Below, one piece after another: positions 33,401 through 45,400 of a stretch of 64,000 nt of DNA. The stretch's first letter is position 1. Each line of letters starts with the position of its first letter. The DNA is taken from positions 1 through 64,000 of the forward strand of contig CAUEEP010000578.1 in the NCBI GenBank assembly GCA_958450365.1. The letters run 5' to 3'. Below the pieces are notes generated by a model. The model was not told where the DNA came from. It worked only from the letters and a program-made list of their open reading frames with translations, and did no database searches. The position numbers were made by a program, and so were the translations under genes. The DNA comes from Mesorhabditis belari. Lineage: Eukaryota; Nematoda; Chromadorea; Rhabditida; Rhabditidae.

Positions 33401-34701
33401 TTTCTGATAGTATACAACACTTATTAGCTAAAGCTTCCAATCTTTTGATTTTTGAAAAGATATGTGAGCGCTAGTTTCATTCCCATCACCCTAATGCAAG
33501 CTGCGTAAGTTCTGTTCTTTTTCAATTCTCTTTAATTGAATTCTTTATGATGGGGGTGGGACAAATGCGACCTTTTTTTGCGCACCTGGACATTTGCGCA
33601 CCTTTTTTTTGCTGGAAAAGGCCTTAGGAAAGGCCGTAGAGCTTCGAAAATGTTTCCATACTAGGGAATCGTATGCGTAGATTCCGAATTTCGACAAATC
33701 ACACCTCGCTGACACCTCAAATTTGGACTAAAAGGCAAAAGCTGCGGAAAAGCGTTAAGTTGCGTAGTTTTTGCCTTTTAGCTCAAATTTAACGTGTCAG
33801 CGAGGTCTGATTTGTTTTGATTTGTCGAAATTCGGAATCTACGCATACGATTCCCTAGTATGGAGACATTTTCGAAGCTCTACGACCACCTTTCCTAAGG
33901 CCTTTTCCAGCAAAAAAAAGGTGCGCAAATGTCCAGGTGCGCAAAAAAAAGGTCGCATTTGTCCCACCCCCCTTTATGATTGTTTTTATTTCATAAACAG
34001 CCAAAAGACAACTAAATTTCCATAGAATTTAAATCTAATTACAGTTTTGAAATAATTTCTTTAGATTTTAAGTTATCACAATTTGGGTGAGCTCTTTGGC
34101 CGCACCAGTATTACCAGTAAAAGAAAATCTCTTAAACTTAGAACTCAGACGATTAGAAGTATTCAAAAAATGCATAGAGAATTCTAAAAAGAACAGAACT
34201 TTCGCTCTTGTAAACTAAAGCCTGGAAGCTAAATGCTAAATCGATTCTTAAACTCAAACACAATGCTAAGTGTAAAGTAAAATCAAAGTACGATTTTTTA
34301 AAGCGTTTACTATTTTTAAAGTTAAAAAGCCCACCCAAATATTGTTGCTCGACAGTGTTGAGTTCTCTAGATCGATCTCTCGACAAATCGCCTCCTTTCC
34401 ATTGCACAACGTTTTTCGTCCTTTTCTCGATCAATCCCACTCCTTCAAAAACATTTGTGATATCGTAAATCCGTCTTTTTTGCGTAACATTCAAACATTC
34501 TGCCGCAGTATTCAAATCGACCAATCCTTCAGGGGATTTTTGTAAAATATTCACAAATTTCCGTGTCAATAATGCCAAAGATTTGTCGGCTCGAGTGCCC
34601 ATTTGTGGTTGATCGAAATCCTCAAAGTCAGCCTCTTCCTCGACCTCTTCTTCGTAGAAATCAATGCTTTCGGTGTCGACCAAAGTGTCATCGTTGTCCA
34701 T
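30478..34701 (-). CDS. E2F transcription factor
   Basis: Two coding exons, 34701-34335 and 30998-30478, join in phase to give 295 residues. The start ATG follows an acceptor-like ttttccag, so I prefer it to the upstream in-frame ATG at 34716. Residues ~36-103 are the E2F winged-helix DNA-binding domain, with the diagnostic [12 protein letters not shown] at 76-87. Residues ~123-235 form the coiled-coil/marked-box region that pairs with DP (with [20 protein letters not shown]). The acidic C-terminus ([10 protein letters not shown]) sits where other E2Fs bind the retinoblastoma protein. It acts in the nucleus on cell-cycle genes. The single intron is 3.3 kb and consists mostly of nested MITEs, very unlike the 40-60 nt introns of neighbouring genes. 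It should correspond to the efl-1/efl-2 group; which one cannot be told. Confidence 0.9.
31696..32274. mobile_element. TIR element with ~100-bp ends
   Basis: The block at 31696-31798 (aaggcaacaacctgttttta onward) is almost perfectly complementary to 32172-32274. The ~370-bp interior has no coding signal. Confidence 0.8.
32569..33092. mobile_element. Family-W MITE, second copy
   Basis: Same ends (ttgggttggggactatgact) and interior as the copy at 19502-20024, in reverse orientation. TA flanks both sides. Confidence 0.85.
33552..33972. mobile_element. Family-H palindromic MITE (copy 2) with 8-bp target duplication
   Basis: Ends gggggtgggacaaatgcgac and complement. The direct repeat tttatgat flanks it exactly (33544-33551 and 33973-33980), the 8-bp duplication size expected of hAT-type or Merlin-type integration. 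Nearly the whole 420 bp folds on itself. Confidence 0.85.
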
Positions 34702-34716
34702 TTCTGGAAAATTCAC

Positions 34717-35387
34717 AAATTTTTCGTGGTTCTGGATGTCACACTTTTATTTGAAAGAATTAAATCTGTAAAAGCAGCCTTTCCGGAAAACTCGGCTCAA
34801 TTACGCAACTTTGGTGACTCTTAGCGTACTTTGTGCTTAAACACACCCCTTCTAGGGTACTGAAGTCTCTATTTTATCTGTAGACAAAGAATTCAGTGCT
34901 CTAGAAAGTGTGCGTTTAGAGAAAAGCACAAGCCAAGCTGTTTCTTTGACTAATGCGTAACTAAACCGGGGTTTTAACGGAAAAACAGGGACTTTTAAAC
35001 GATTTTCGTGGGCCAGAAAGGAAGCTTTTACAGAAAAAGAAAACAGAAAACACTAAAAGAACCGGATTTAAACATAAATGAGAAAAACAGGAATGTAAAA
35101 ACATGTTAAATGAAAATTTCTTCAATTTTTTCAATGCTATTGGCAATGTTATACAAAAAATTGTCAATTTTTACTTTAAAAAAATAATTTCCAAAAGATT
35201 TCATTGTTAATTTCTTTAAAATTGTAAAGAAATTATAAAAAACAAAAGAAAAATAGAATAGAAATAAGGAGGTCGTAATTTTTACGCACATTCAAATGCC
35301 TTGCCCTTTTCGACGACGAATGGACGGAATTTGGAGTGAAATGTTGGCCAGAGTTTTGTGAGGAAAAAAGAATAAACACAAAAATAG
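34717..35387. other. Upstream region of E2F, no gene
   Basis: AT-rich, no supported exon on either strand. Presumably contains the E2F promoter. Confidence 0.45.
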
Positions 35388-36733
35388 GGGGGGTGGGACA
35401 AATACGACCTTTTTTTGCGCACCTGGACATTTGCGCACCTTTTTTTCCGCACCTTGCCCATTAGCGCACCTTTTTTCGCGTTTTAAAAAGCTCTAAAAAG
35501 CTAAAAAAGCTCTAAAAAGCTAATATTAACCAATTTCTATTCCAAAAGTTGTTTTTCTAGGTAATTTTAGGGTGTCTAATTCAAATTTTGACATAACAGA
35601 GCGTGTGGAACCAGACAAAACGACAAAACGTTTTGCCTTTGAAAGACAAAACGGCTAGATCAAATTACAGAAAATTGTCGATCTTTCTCTTTGTATAACT
35701 CCGTCCGTTTGTTTCCACAAGCTCTGATATGTCAAAATTTCGATTCTACGCCCTGAAATTACCTCGAAAAACAACCGAATTACCCGTATTGGAACCGTAT
35801 TATTAGGTTGATGCATAAGTCTTTTCGTTCCTTTTCGTCTGCCGTTTCAAGCCAACAAATGCACCAATTAAACTACGGTTGATTTCATTAGAAAAACCAA
35901 TTATTTTTCTGCAAAATAACATTAAAACGGGTTTAAAAATATTTAATGCCTGGATTTTCTTGAGAGTATGAAGTCGGGTAGTCAAAAAGGGCTAACTCGA
36001 TGATGCGGTTTAGACACCTTAGCTAAAGATGCGGTTTAGACACCTTAGCTAAAGAAAACCTATCTTCGTGTCAATAGATAAAAGATAGAGAAAAAAAACG
36101 TTTGATATTTCGCCAAAATTTCAGAGAAATTCATTCAGCCAATTTTTCCGTAGAGTTTTTTATAGATTTTTACGACAAAAGGCGTTTTTCACTCTCGAAT
36201 TTGCTTGAAAGTGAACCGAAATTCATTTAAAAAGATGCAAATTGAACAAAAAAACACTTTTTTTATAGAGCAAACTATAGATTAATTCGTGAATTTGTTA
36301 CTTTTTAACAGAAGTACGAAAAAAAACGAAAAGACTTATGCATCAACCTATTAGATCAAAAAAAAAGAACCGTATTGGAACCGTATTAGATAAAAAAAAA
36401 GAAAAGAATGAAAGAAAAGCTCAAATCAAAAACGTTTTTATAGAAGGGAATCGTAGTTTCCGAATTTCGCCAAATCAGACCTCGCTGACACGTTAAATTT
36501 GCGCTGAAAGGCAAATTTGCGCTACGCAACTTAACGCTTTTCCGCAGTTTTTGCCTTTTAGCCGAAATTTGACGTGTCAGCGAGGTCTGATTTGTCGAAA
36601 TTCGGAATCTACGCATACGATTCCCTTCTATGAAAACGTTTTTGAAGCTCTACGACTTTTCCTAAGGCCTTTTCCAGCAAAAAAAAAGGTGCGCAAATGT
36701 CCGGGTGCGCAGGTCGCATTTGTCCCACTCCCC
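35388..36733. mobile_element. Family-H element (copy 3) interrupted by a mariner-type MITE
   Basis: Outer ends match the other family-H copies. Both flanks read acaaaaatag (35378-35387 and 36734-36743), an 8-10 bp target duplication. A second element is inserted inside it at 35803-36353. Confidence 0.8.
35803..36353. mobile_element. Mariner-type MITE nested in family-H element
   Basis: Perfect inverted ends ttaggttgatgcataagtct / complement, the signature start of many mariner elements. The interior of about 500 bp encodes no transposase. The target sequence accgtattggaaccgtatta appears on both sides. Confidence 0.8.
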
Positions 36734-37630
36734 ACAAAAATAGAGAAAAAGCGTTTATACAAGTGGATCAGTTGATCGACAATCTCACAATCTTTTGTGA
36801 ATTTTGACGTTTTTTAAAGAGTGGTTTTGATTTTTAAGCTTTTCAGTTGATTTTCAAGCTTTTCAGTTGCTTTTTAAGCTTTTCCGTTGCGAAAAAATGA
36901 GTGAATGTAGATCAAAAGAGTCCTCCAGGCATTCAAAATTTCATAGTTGTCAAAAGGACAAAGAAACTCGTTTATACACTGGTTTATACATCGGTTTATA
37001 ATCAGTTTTTCTTTTGACTTCATCCTCTTCGCTCAACTCTTGTCACAAAGACAAACATCAAGCAAATAAGGGACCGAATTTGAAAGAAGCCAAACCAATC
37101 GGCAAATGGTAAAGAAGATGACGATTTCAAGCACTTCATTGCATCGGATCCTCAAAAATAAGCTCAAACTTACTGCTTACAAGAAAAACAAGGCTATTGA
37201 TAACAGTTATTGATACGCTTCAATGGAATCGACCACCATTGTGAAGGACTTCTCAAGGACTTCTCAAGGACTTCTCAAGGACTTCTGAAGTACTTCTGAA
37301 GTCAGGGTACTTCTAAGAAACTTAGGACTTGAAAGCCTATGTAATGAAAAGATATTTACCGTTGAAAGCCTTCTTAAAAAGTAAAATGATCATTCAAAAC
37401 CCCACAAAAACATGGAAAGCTTAATGAAATCACTGTTGAAAGCGTGAAAAGAGCGGTGCAGCCTTGGTTGCAACCGTTGACGCATTCTCGAAATGCCTGC
37501 AAGCCTCCTCAAATGCTAATTGGTCGATTTGAATTTGATTTGAGTCGAATTTGAATCATTTATAATTATTATTCAGTTCAAATTTATCTTTTTTGCTTTT
37601 GTTTGCTTTAAAATGAGAACTTTTATCTTG
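36734..37630. other. Spacer before the large duplication, no gene
   Basis: No supported exon. A short tandem repeat of ggacttctcaa lies at 37243-37300. Confidence 0.5.
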
Positions 37631-38339
37631 TGACAATTTTTTTTAGCGCACCCTTTGCACCGACGTTCGAAGCTGGATCAAGAGCGTCCCACCACGACGC
37701 TTCGTGGCAGTCAATAGAAAAAAAAAGCGTGAAACATTGAAACGATAGTGTAGCAGAAGAAGAAATTCACGATTTCGTTGAAGAAAAATCACGAAAACCA
37801 TACACAAATCTGTCCCGTGAAAACTTATAAATGTTCGCCATGGAAATCGTTTATTTAATTGATAAAAAATGGGATTTATAAATGTTAACAGACAATCAAA
37901 TTTTTCTTTTCAATAAGATTTAGCATTTTAAACGTTTTTGTTTCAAAAAGAGTACACGTATCTACAGAAAATGCGCACAGAAAAGCACAGAAAAGCACAA
38001 ATAATAAACAAAAACTCGATTGCTATTCAATAATTCAATTCAATTCAATGATTTTGAATAGAAAAGGTGAAGTACTTGGCTGAATATCTTTAGATTCGTT
38101 AATACATTTTCTATTTTAGCGTCTTTTCGAATCGTCACAACTCGTGTAATTGAATGGTCCACTCCAGAAAATATTTTGATAGAGACCACACTCGGAAACC
38201 GATTTTTCGAAACGATCCGTCAATCGGAGCACGTAGTTTGTTCTGGAATTGGAAATAAATGAGAATGGCTAGTATTCTGATATTTAAAAAGATTTTCATA
38301 TTCATAAATCGCATCGTATATAAGCCCATAAGCTCCGCT

Positions 38340-39237
38340 CCTTTTGTCATTGGCAATCCAACTTTAAGCTCAAATATCTCGGTGTTGCTATCTCCAATTT
38401 CAATATTCTTGGTATCATTGGATTCGCCAAGTCTTTCTCTATCGATTGGTATAAAAACTATCCAAATTGGATCATCCAACACCAAGAAATCTGAGCTTAA
38501 AGGGGCGGGGGTGCCTTTCTTGGTCCATTTGCCATTGGCAATCCAACTTTGAGTTCAAATATCTCGGTGTTGGAATCTCCAATTTCAATGTTCTTGGTAT
38601 CATTAGATTCGCCAAGTCTTTCTCTATCGATTGGTATAAAAACTATCCAAATTGGATCATCCAACACCAAGAAATCTGAGCTTAAAGGGGCGGGGTGCCT
38701 TTCTTGGTCCATTTGCCATTGGCAATCCAACTTTGAGTTCAAATATCTCGGTGTTGGAATCTCCAATTTCAATGTTCTTGGTATCATTAGATTCGCCAAG
38801 TCTTTCTCTATCGATTGGTATAAAAACTAATCAAATTGGATCATCGAACACCGAGATATTTGAGCTTAAAGTTGGATTGCCAATGGCAAAGGGGCGCGGC
38901 GCGTATAAAAGGTTCGTCCATTAGCAATCGACAGAGAAAGACCCCTTTGCCATTAGCAATCCACCTTTGAACCCAAATTTCTGGGCTTTAGGCTGTTCAA
39001 TTGAACTCAAATTTGCTGCTCAGTCTTTTATACGCGCCCCGCCCCCTTTGCCATTGGCAATCTAACTTTAAGCTCAAATATCTCGGTGTTCGATGATCCA
39101 ATTTGATTAGTTTTTATACCAATCGATAGAGAAAGACTTGGCGAATCCAATGATACCAAGAATATTGAAATTGGAGATAGCAACACCGAGATATTTGAGC
39201 TCAAAGTTAGATTGCCAATGACAGAGACAGCAGCCAT
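38340..39237. repeat. Family-G repeat cluster in duplication unit 1
   Basis: Four to five ~180-bp units separated by GC-box junctions (aaaggggcgggg), one followed by gtataaaaggttcgtc. Unit 2 has one unit fewer (47350-48224), showing the array changes by whole units. Confidence 0.85.
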
Positions 39238-39441
39238 GTTAATTCCGCCCCTTCTTCGATTTGACGTTCGCAATCTACGTATTTCTCATCTCACCTAGCA
39301 TCCGTATCCACAATTAAATCATTTCTGTCACCGATCACAAAATACGATTCTTCTTTGTTTATCGAAATATCTTTATTGCATCGTTGATTGCATTTCCTCA
39401 ACCAGATCTCGATTTGATTATCTAAAACTTCCGAATTTCCA

Positions 39442-42400
39442 TTATCCCCTCAAAATCTCACTTCTCATTTCGATTATCTCATCTCTCATCAACGTTTGCA
39501 AAACATGCATCTTATAGATATTGTAAATGGCAGTTGAAGAACCGACAGAAATAGTGGATTCACGCTTTTCGATGAGTTTACCGAAGATACCTGAAAAAAG
39601 TTGATGTTATTGAAATCCTTATACCCCTTGGTCTTAATTCTTTCAATGTAAATCGAATAATTGTACTCTTTTCTTTCATTCTTCTCTATTTTATCTCCAA
39701 AAACACCATGAAAACAGTGAAGTGGCTGAGAAAAGTGAGAGAAATTGGAAATTGACAATTTGTACTTTTTCCCAAATGCCAATTTCAAATGCCAACCATA
39801 TTCAATTCTTTTAATAACTATATTTTGCTAGTTTTTCTACTGATCGAAACGTTATATTTGTGCTATTTGTTTATGGAAAATTTGTTATGGAAATTATAAG
39901 TTTTATGGGAAACTTTATTCTCAAATACTTTAAACACATCTTTTTCTTGTGTACAATGAGTTTATGACGTGCTAATATCAGAAATTGATTTACCGTATTC
40001 TCTCTAATCGTAGTTTAATACCCGCCGAGTCGAGTTGATGACTATTTTACGGTTTCTAAGTTTTCCCAGAAGCTCAACACTCTAATCCCCCACTAGATCT
40101 CATCCTCAGCTACATTTTTCGACATCGATAGGTTCTGATAAGCGCTTCTCGAGATTTTAGGGAATTTAGGCAAAGCGAAATCAAGGCAAAGCAAGGTACT
40201 ACTAGAGAGAATACCGTACATATTATTGTACTATTAGAGAGAATACCGTACATAACCCGTTTCCTATTTCACACTATTTCTTAAGAGAAAAATACTATAA
40301 TTGTGTTTGTTTATGTGTTCTATGTAACAAGCTAACCCGTTTCATGTTTCAAATCTTTTTCAGGGAGTCCAATAGTCTCGAAACCTTTAAATTATCTATA
40401 GATGATCGTGATCTTGATCTTGAAGCTCTAGTGGATTCTTGACGTTGTCCGTGCTACGTTATTGCATCCATTATATGCTTTTTATCGGCCCTTTTCGTGT
40501 TATGTGATCTCATGTGCATTAATCTAGCGCACTTTATTTCAGTTCTTGTTTAGATTTGTTTAGTTTAGACAGCTGGCTGGCTTTACCAAGCCAGTCTTCT
40601 AGCTTTACCAAGCCAGTCTTCTAGCTTTACTAAACCAGTCTTCTAGTTTTACCAAGCCAGTCTAGGTAAAGCTAGAAGCTAGATCTTTACCTTATTTCTC
40701 AACAAAATCAAGTCCTGAGCTTTTGACCGAAATTTGGCTGCCTAGAAATCTGTTTGAAACAAGTCCAAAACTAGACAAGCACTTCTGTAAGTGGGGTAAA
40801 CTATAAAGTTATAGGTAAACTATAAAGTTATAGGTAAACTATAGCCACCTTGGTAAGTTGAAGTCTTCAAAAAGCGATCAATTATTTAAATCTAGAAATC
40901 TAGAAATCTAGAAAGTCTAGATCAATTTTTGAACCGAACAGTACTTTACAAGCAGTACAAGCAGTACAAGCAGTACTTTACAAGTTTGAGCACACCTCAA
41001 AACTCACCAAAAGCCCCATCTCGACAGATCTCTTTCCGAACGCTTTGCGGGGTGGATCGTTGACAGGAATTGCACCGAACCGCACAAGTACTTTCACCGC
41101 AAGTACACTGACCACCACTGAAAGGAAATATTGAAAATTATCAAAGTTTTTCAAACTTGAAACACACAGACTCGATCGTTTCATCGATTGCGGCACGAGC
41201 TCGCCGTTTGGATGAATGCTGAAAGATTGGTTGTGTAGATTTGACTTTTGACTTTAACATTTAGCATTTAACGTTTAGCATTTCACATTTAACGTTTAGC
41301 ATTTCACATTTAGCTTTTGACTCTCGACTTTTAACACTTGAATATTGTCAGAATCACAAGGTTTACTATTGGGTTGTCCAATTATGAATCTAGTCCAGCT
41401 TTTTACTATTCTGTAAATTTCTCAAGATACCGAAATCAAGAAAAAGATATATATGAGTATTATTCGAAAGCTGAAGATCTCCTCTACATTTTGATATAAA
41501 AGCTTTTGAATTTGTCGAGCTTTTGGGCAAATTGACTGCACAGAAGAAGAGGTGACCAAAAAATGGAAGGGTGCCTTTGGATCGAGTTTTGGCTCCGCTC
41601 AAATTGAGTCAACCGTCTGATGTTTGGCCAATAGATATATCTATACAAGTTTTTTTAAAATATAACAATTTCAGAGCATCTTTTCTTTTCTTTTCTTTTC
41701 TGGGCGGTTATTTTACACCATAAAACTTGAGGAATAGCTAAGCTGGAATGGGTTTTTTCGAAAATGTCTTCTCCCTTTGTGCAGTCGAATTCCCAAAAAG
41801 TTGAATGAATTCAAAAGCTTTTTTATTCCAAAATGTAGAGGAGATCTTCAGCTTTCGAATGATATATAACACTCAAATACAACTGTTCGATATCTTGAGA
41901 AATTTACAAAATAGTAAAAGCGCGCATTCATAACTGGACAACCCAATAGCTTAGTTTTCGTAGTTTGATGCACAGAGATTTATCTGTACAGAGAACTCAC
42001 TACATTTATCTGTACAGAGAACTCACTACATTTATCTGTACAGAGAACTCACTACATTTATCTGTACAGAGAACTCACTACATTTATCTGTACAGAGAAC
42101 CCACTACATTTATCTGTACAGAGAACCCACTCCATTGATCTGTACAGAGAACCCACTCCATTGATCTGTACAGAGAACTGACTACATTTATCTGTACAGA
42201 GAACTCACTACATTTATCTGTACAGAGAACTGACTACATTTATCTGTACAGAGAACTCACTACATTTATCTGTACAGAGAACTCACTACATTTATCTGTA
42301 CAGAGAACCCACTACATTTATCTGTACAGAGAACCCACTCCATTGATCTGTACAGAGAACTGACTACATTTATCTGTACAGAGAACTCACTACATTTATC

Positions 42401-45400
42401 TGTACAGAGAACCCACTCCATTGATCTGTACAGAGAACTCACTACATTTATCTGTACAGAGAACTCACTACATTTATCTGTACAGAGAACTCACTACATT
42501 TATCTGTACAGAGAACCCACTACATTTATCTGTACAGAGAACCCACTCCATTGATCTGTACAGAGAACCCACTCCATTGATCTGTACAGAGAACTGACTA
42601 CATTTATCTGTACAGAGAACTCACTACATTTATCTGTACAGAGAACTCACTACATTTATCTGTACAGAGAACTCACTACATTTATCTGTACAGAGAACTC
42701 ACAGTCTCAGCTAGGCATTTTTGAGACCTTTTTTTCAGTTCCAATTCTTAGCCTCAATAGAATAAATATCTCCAATAGATTTCCTGACCCTGAAAATCCC
42801 CTAGGTACAAATTTACAGATGAATATCTTTTTGTGACTCTAGAAGCACTAAAGCACTTTTTTTTGACTCTAAAGCAAGTGGAATCCCTAGGAAATGATCG
42901 GGTTTTCTTTGTGCAATCGCTCGCCATCTGGCAAACCGCGGTAACATAAGGTTCCGAAAATTCCTCGCTGATAACTCGCGGAGAAAAATCACACTTGCTT
43001 TTTTCCCTTTGGTACAAGGTGCTTCCTTTTTCGAATCCGTAAAGGGGAAGAAGAAGTGACTAAGCCGCTTTTTAGCCTTTTTGACGCTAGACTACGTTAG
43101 ACTACAATATAATAAACAATCGAATGGTTCAGGGAATCCCAGAAAAGAGATAAACAGTTTGAAGGTCCCGAATCGGTGCGAATGAAAAGCGCACCTTAAG
43201 CTTTGGCTAAATTCCTCGAAAACCGCTTATCAGAACCTATCGATGTCGGAAAATGTAGCTGACGATGAGATCTAGCGGGGGATTTGAGTGTTGAGCTTCT
43301 GGGAAAACTTTGGAAGCCGTAAAATAGTCATCAACTTGGCTAGGAGTGTTAGAGAGGTATTAGAGCTTGTATTAAACCTTCAGTATCGATTCAAAAACAA
43401 ATTGTCTAACTCGAAAAGTGACGTGCAGTACAATGGGCCAACCGAGAAACGTTTAGACGGTGATCGATGTACAGTGAAACATTGATATACCGTTATTTCT
43501 CTAATAGTAGCGAATCTTAGGCTTTGCTTAAGTTACTCGGAATCTCAAAAACCAGAACCTATCAATGTGGAGTCGGAAAATGTAGCTGACAATGAGATCT
43601 AGCTGGGGATTTGAGTGTTGAGCTTCTGGGAAAACTTAGAAACCATAAAATAGTCATCAAATCGGAGTGCAATATTATTAGAGAAAACAAGGTATGTAGA
43701 GCAAAGTTTTCAGGTGGTAATCGACGCTTTTCGAACGATCAATCTGCAGACGATTGCGCTAAACCAAGAGCACCGACAAGCAAATTTTCCCAAACAAATT
43801 TTCCATCAACAAATAGCACAAACATAAGGTTTCGATCACTAGAAAAACCGTAAAGTAGTTGTCAACTCGGCTCGGCGGGTATTAGACTACTATTAGAGGG
43901 AATACCATTGGTTTTACACTACTATTAGAGAGAATACCATTGGTTGTACACTATTATTAGAGAGAATTACCATTACTTTTAGTTTTAATCTCAATTCAGA
44001 ATCTTTTTCAATCAAACAGTCGACCTTTCTCAGCCTCAAAACGGCGTGCACGGCGGCGTTTCGTTTTGTTTTCCCCCGAGCCACCGCATCTGGATGTGAG
44101 ATCAACACTTGACCAACGATATCTAGAATGTTTCTATGACCTAGTTTATCTATGACCTAGTTTAGATTTGAACTCGAAAATAGAATTGAACTCAAAAAAC
44201 AAGTAATCACTCACCATTTACTGGATGTCGACAACTGATCTCCACCGGCGCTAAAGAGGTCGGCTCATGGGGATGATTTGGCGGGAAAACGGCTACCTAA
44301 ACAGATCATGAATGAATCTGATCTTGAGCAGCTATCTGATCTTTAATCAGCTATCTGATCTTTAATCAGCTATCTAATCGTTAATCAGCTATCTAATCGT
44401 TAATCAGCTATCTAATCTTTAATCAGCTATTCAGCTATCCTTCTAGATATCAAATTTCTTGTAAGCTACACTAGAAACCATCAACTAAAGGTCTAAAATA
44501 ATTACTAACTTAAAAAAGCGCTATCTGGATGAATTGGATAATTGAATAGGACTAAAAAAGGGCGTTTATCTTCCCATAGGTTCTTCCCATACGGTTTTTC
44601 CCATACGGTTCCAATACGGTTCTTTTTTTATCCAATACGGTTCCTCTTTTGATCTAATACGGTTCCAATACTTAAAGCCTTTAATTAAAGCCTTTATCTC
44701 AATTTCCGCTCACTTTATAACATCCTTGTGTGTTCGTTTTGTTCAGCTGAACGGTCATATGAATCGCATACGAGGAAACCATCGGCAGATTGATCATTTT
44801 GAGATCGGATTGCTGAAATTGGTTTATGAAAACTATTTGCTTTAATTTTGCAAATTTACCCCAACGATTTCCACCTTGTCAAAGTAAGTTGTGAAACCGG
44901 TGAAAAGCCCGTGAACGATCTCGAAAGTGTCGATTAATGGAGACAAAGAACTGAAAGTGATTTGCTAAATTGTAGTTTGTAGTTTTGTAATTCTAGCCTA
45001 TTCTCTGTAATCTTCTCTCTATTTTTTTATCAAATCCGTATTTATTTTATTAAAAGACTTAGACAAAGCTTTAGCAAGCCAGTCTAGGCAAAGCTAGCTG
45101 ATAGATCGATTTGGATCGACCCATCAGCTGATTTGGACCATTTGGATCGATCCGATTGCACTCCAAGGCTCGGTACTTTTCCAATATCGGGGGAGCGAAA
45201 GGAAAATAGGGGGAGCGGAAGGAAAATAGGGGGAGCGCTCCTCCGACATTTGTGCGTTCAAAGAATCGACGGCAATCGATTATTTCGTCACCAAAGGAGT
45301 CATCAGTCAGTCAGTCGTGGATTTGCAAATGTGGCGAATCGATGAAAGTCCGCTCAAAGGGAAAAGATCTATTTCGCTGGGTATGTGACACTTGCGGACG

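Larger units (their letters stand above)
31388..33490. mobile_element. Nested TIR element in the E2F intron
   Basis: The outer ends are inverted: gtgatggaaatgaaaccagc at 31388 (arm of ~155 bp, including a block around 31500) and its diverged complement ending at 33490. Inside lie another TIR element (31696-32274), two direct copies of a ~160-bp block (32405-32566 and 33165-33325) and a family-W MITE (32569-33092). No transposase frame rem­ains. Confidence 0.65.

Noticed and set aside
34717..34754. Upstream in-frame ATG at 34716 as the E2F start
   Set aside because: A strong acceptor-like ttttccag lies between it and the ATG at 34701, fitting spliced-leader addition just before the latter.
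41969..42705. Regular 26-bp repeat as a CRISPR array
   Set aside because: Monomers are head to tail without unique spacers, in an intron of a eukaryotic gene. It is a satellite.
43288..43853. Two plus-strand frames (65 and 80 codons) repeated exactly at 52.6-53.1 kb
   Set aside because: Their conservation only reflects the segmental duplication. They overlap family-A MITE sequence and show no domain or splice pattern.
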